From Gammaproteobacteria bacterium (GTDB lineage Bacteria > Pseudomonadota > Gammaproteobacteria > UBA9214): DNA of 8,235 nt. The stretch covers positions 1 to 8,235 of the forward strand of contig JAOULY010000063.1 in NCBI GenBank assembly GCA_029881775.1, read 5' to 3'. The position numbers and the translations under genes are program-made. Shown in pieces: positions 6,373 to 8,235 of the stretch (position 1 is the first letter of the stretch; every line of letters starts with the position of its first letter). The notes beneath the pieces were generated by a model, which made no database searches, was not told the origin of the DNA, and saw only the letters and a list, made by a program, of their open reading frames with translations.

Positions 6373-8235
6373 TTACAGGAACTCGGCAGTCAGGCGCAGG
6401 TAGGCGCGGGTGTCGAAGTAGTTATCGTGGCGGAAGGTCTCGTACTCGTCACCGATATTCTGGACAATGCCTTCCAGCATGATATTCGTCCGGCGCGTGC
6501 GCCAGCGTTTTGCCAGGCGTGCGTCAGCGCGTTTGTAGCCCTTGTTTCTGTCGCCACCTGGTTCCAGCCAGACCATGCGCGACAGGCGGTAGTAGCCCGC
6601 GCTGAATTCAAGGCCATGTGGCAGGGCCTTGCTGAGCAGCAGGCTGGCCGTCCAGGTGGGCGCCACGCGTTCGTTCGGAAAAAATAACCCGTCACCTGTG
6701 CCGACATTAACTCTTTTGTCCCCCGTGTTTTCCGTATCAAGCCGGGACAGCTGGACGGATATGAAATCTCGCGCTGCGGTCTGGTATTTAAGCTGAATTT
6801 CACCGCCGGTAACGAGCTTCGAGCCGTTATTCATGCTGGAGCGCACGTTGATCCCCCCGGGACTATTGATGAGCGGGAACGGGTGCATGATTGACAGGTC
6901 GTCGACTAAACGGATGAGGTCGGTGGTGCGTTCCCGGAACAGTTTCGCATCGACCAGTAATCTCCGGTCCAGGAAATACCCGATATATCCCAGTTCCAGC
7001 GATTGGAGTGTTTCTTGGTCGGGGTCCGCCGATGTCAGTGCTATCAGGTAGGGTGTCCCGTCATCAAGCCGGTAAACGGTATTGAAATGTTTCTCCAGCA
7101 GCGAAGGGTTGCGATGGGCCTGTGCGAAGCTGGCCCGTATCGAGTGTTGTGCATTGAACAACCAGCTGGCATTCAACCGCGGTGAGACATGTGCGCCGTG
7201 CTCGTCGCTGTGTTCGGCGAGAATGCCGGTGTTGAACAGCAGCTGTTCGCTGGCCCGGTAGCTCAGGTTGGCAAACACCCGTTCGCTCAATTCGTCCAGC
7301 CAGTCGCTGCGGCCGGTCAGGCGGGGTGACTGCAGGCGGTTCAGGCGTATGCCGGCGCCCAGTACCATGCTGAAGCGGTCCGCTGCGGGTGAGGTGTACT
7401 GCACTTCCATGTCGTAACGCTCGCCTTCGTAGTCGTACAGGCCGAGGTTTACGACCTGGTCCGGGGTGCCGGCCAGCAGGAATGCAATCGTCGCCGGGTC
7501 GACGCCGTAGGCATTTGACAGCAGGTCGCGGTAACTGTCGTCCGAAGTGTAGCGATTGTGGTAGAACTGCCAGCGCAGGTCCGAATCGTCTTCCCGGCTG
7601 CGACGCCAGCTGAGATAGGCGTATTGGCTGGTGACGTCCTTTTCATGCGGCAGCGAGGCCTCCACGGTACCGTCACCGGCGCCGAGTTCACCGTCGGAAA
7701 AACCCAGCTGGATGTCGACTTCATCGGCAGGGCGGGGGTGCCAGGTGCCGCGCAGCGAGATGCCCTGTATATCGCGGCTGTCGTTGGTGGCATTCCGGTT
7801 GCCCTCCAGGCCGTCATTGTCCTGGTGATTGAGGGTGACGCGGTAGTCCAGTTCACCGAGGCGTCCGCCATGCCTGAGAACGGCATGCCGTGTATTGAGG
7901 TCACCGGCAGTAATGCGCGCCGTTGTGCCGCGATCCTGCAGGGGCAGCCGGGTGATGATGTTGATAACACCGGCCACCGCATTGGAGCCGTAGAACGGAT
8001 TATTGGGGCCGCGAATGACCTCGATACGCTCGATGTCTTCCGGCACGATACCGAGGAACAGCCAGTCGACATCCGCAAACGATGGCTGGTAGACCGAACG
8101 GCCATCGATAAGAATCTGCATGTCGCGCGGGAAGGCGTCGCCATAGCCGTGGTAGGTGACGGCGATCTGGTTGCCCTGCGGGTAGGCGACCTGTATCCCG
8201 GGAACGAGCCGCATGACGTCGGCGATTTCGACAGC
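6373..8235 (-). CDS. TonB-dependent outer-membrane receptor (5' part outside the window)
   Basis: The frame is open to the right edge, so the visible 620 codons lack the signal peptide, TonB box and start of the plug; the Met at 8212-8214 is internal (it is preceded by AVEIADV). The plug shows RLVPGIQVA, ILIDGRSVYQPSFADVDW (LIDGRSVY at 8089-8112) and ERIEVIRGPNNPFYGSNAVA followed by GVINIIT (about 7951-8031). This is the classic plug signature of the iron-complex/vitamin B12 receptor superfamily. The rest is a beta-barrel with repeated amphipathic strands, e.g. SPRLNASWLF and LEFSAGYYRLSRM, ending in YLRLTAEFL; the final aromatic residue is penultimate rather than last. Such proteins import siderophores, cobalamin, haem or carbohydrates using TonB energy, and the substrate cannot be read from this sequence. 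From memory, receptors with LIDGRSVY plugs often sit beside signalling genes rather than beside transporters. The gene leads the operon seen here, 38 nt before the binding-protein gene. Confidence 0.94.
   Translation of the reverse strand, partial: AVEIADVMRLVPGIQVAYPQGNQIAVTYHGYGDAFPRDMQILIDGRSVYQPSFADVDWLFLGIVPEDIERIEVIRGPNNPFYGSNAVAGVINIITRLPLQDRGTTARITAGDLNTRHAVLRHGGRLGELDYRVTLNHQDNDGLEGNRNATNDSRDIQGISLRGTWHPRPADEVDIQLGFSDGELGAGDGTVEASLPHEKDVTSQYAYLSWRRSREDDSDLRWQFYHNRYTSDDSYRDLLSNAYGVDPATIAFLLAGTPDQVVNLGLYDYEGERYDMEVQYTSPAADRFSMVLGAGIRLNRLQSPRLTGRSDWLDELSERVFANLSYRASEQLLFNTGILAEHSDEHGAHVSPRLNASWLFNAQHSIRASFAQAHRNPSLLEKHFNTVYRLDDGTPYLIALTSADPDQETLQSLELGYIGYFLDRRLLVDAKLFRERTTDLIRLVDDLSIMHPFPLINSPGGINVRSSMNNGSKLVTGGEIQLKYQTAARDFISVQLSRLDTENTGDKRVNVGTGDGLFFPNERVAPTWTASLLLSKALPHGLEFSAGYYRLSRMVWLEPGGDRNKGYKRADARLAKRWRTRRTNIMLEGIVQNIGDEYETFRHDNYFDTRAYLRLTAEFL

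Noticed and set aside
7449..8144. A 231-codon - strand frame inside the TonB-receptor gene
   Set aside because: It is an out-of-frame reading of the plug/barrel region. The receptor frame has clear family motifs over the same bases, and the alternative is Arg/Ser/Thr-rich noise.
8212..8214. ATG at 8214 as the start of the TonB-dependent receptor
   Set aside because: The frame continues to the window edge with in-family plug residues (AVEIADV before MRLVPG), and no signal peptide follows this Met. It is an internal residue of a truncated gene.

Overview
The window looks like chromosomal DNA of a gammaproteobacterium (possibly a Chromatiales- or Methylococcales-like lineage). GC content is moderately high by eye. 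The taxonomic clues are a split glycine decarboxylase, a GTAG-headed REP pair, a BarA-type tripartite kinase and a TonB-dependent receptor. The assignment is inference from gene content, not from a search.

Left part, + strand (1-2618). The 3' tail of an unidentified gene (1-71) is followed by a short spacer filled by two inverted REP elements (77-142). Next come gcvPB (165-1622), the PLP-carrying subunit 2 of the glycine decarboxylase P-protein, and a PfkB-family sugar/nucleoside kinase (1677-2618) that most resembles the bacterial/archaeal nucleoside kinases. The gene with the missing 5' part may be gcvPA, the usual upstream partner of gcvPB, but its visible 22 codons do not prove this.

Right part, - strand (2619-8235). 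Three genes read in the order TonB-dependent receptor (5' end outside the window, 6373-8235), periplasmic binding protein of the ABC_sub_bind type (5369-6334) and BarA-like hybrid histidine kinase (2619-5372). The gaps are 38 nt and then a 4-nt GTGA overlap, so they are very probably one operon. No ABC permease or ATPase accompanies the binding protein. This suggests an envelope-spanning sensory module: the receptor brings a ligand across the outer membrane, the binding protein captures it in the periplasm, and the kinase reports it to the cytoplasm. The ligand and the output response regulator cannot be deduced from the window.

The two operons converge with no intergenic space: their TGA stops abut in the palindrome TGATCA (2616-2621). 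The most interesting item is the receptor/binding-protein/kinase module. Secondary points are the REP pair inside the glycine-cleavage region and the dead first receiver domain of the kinase.
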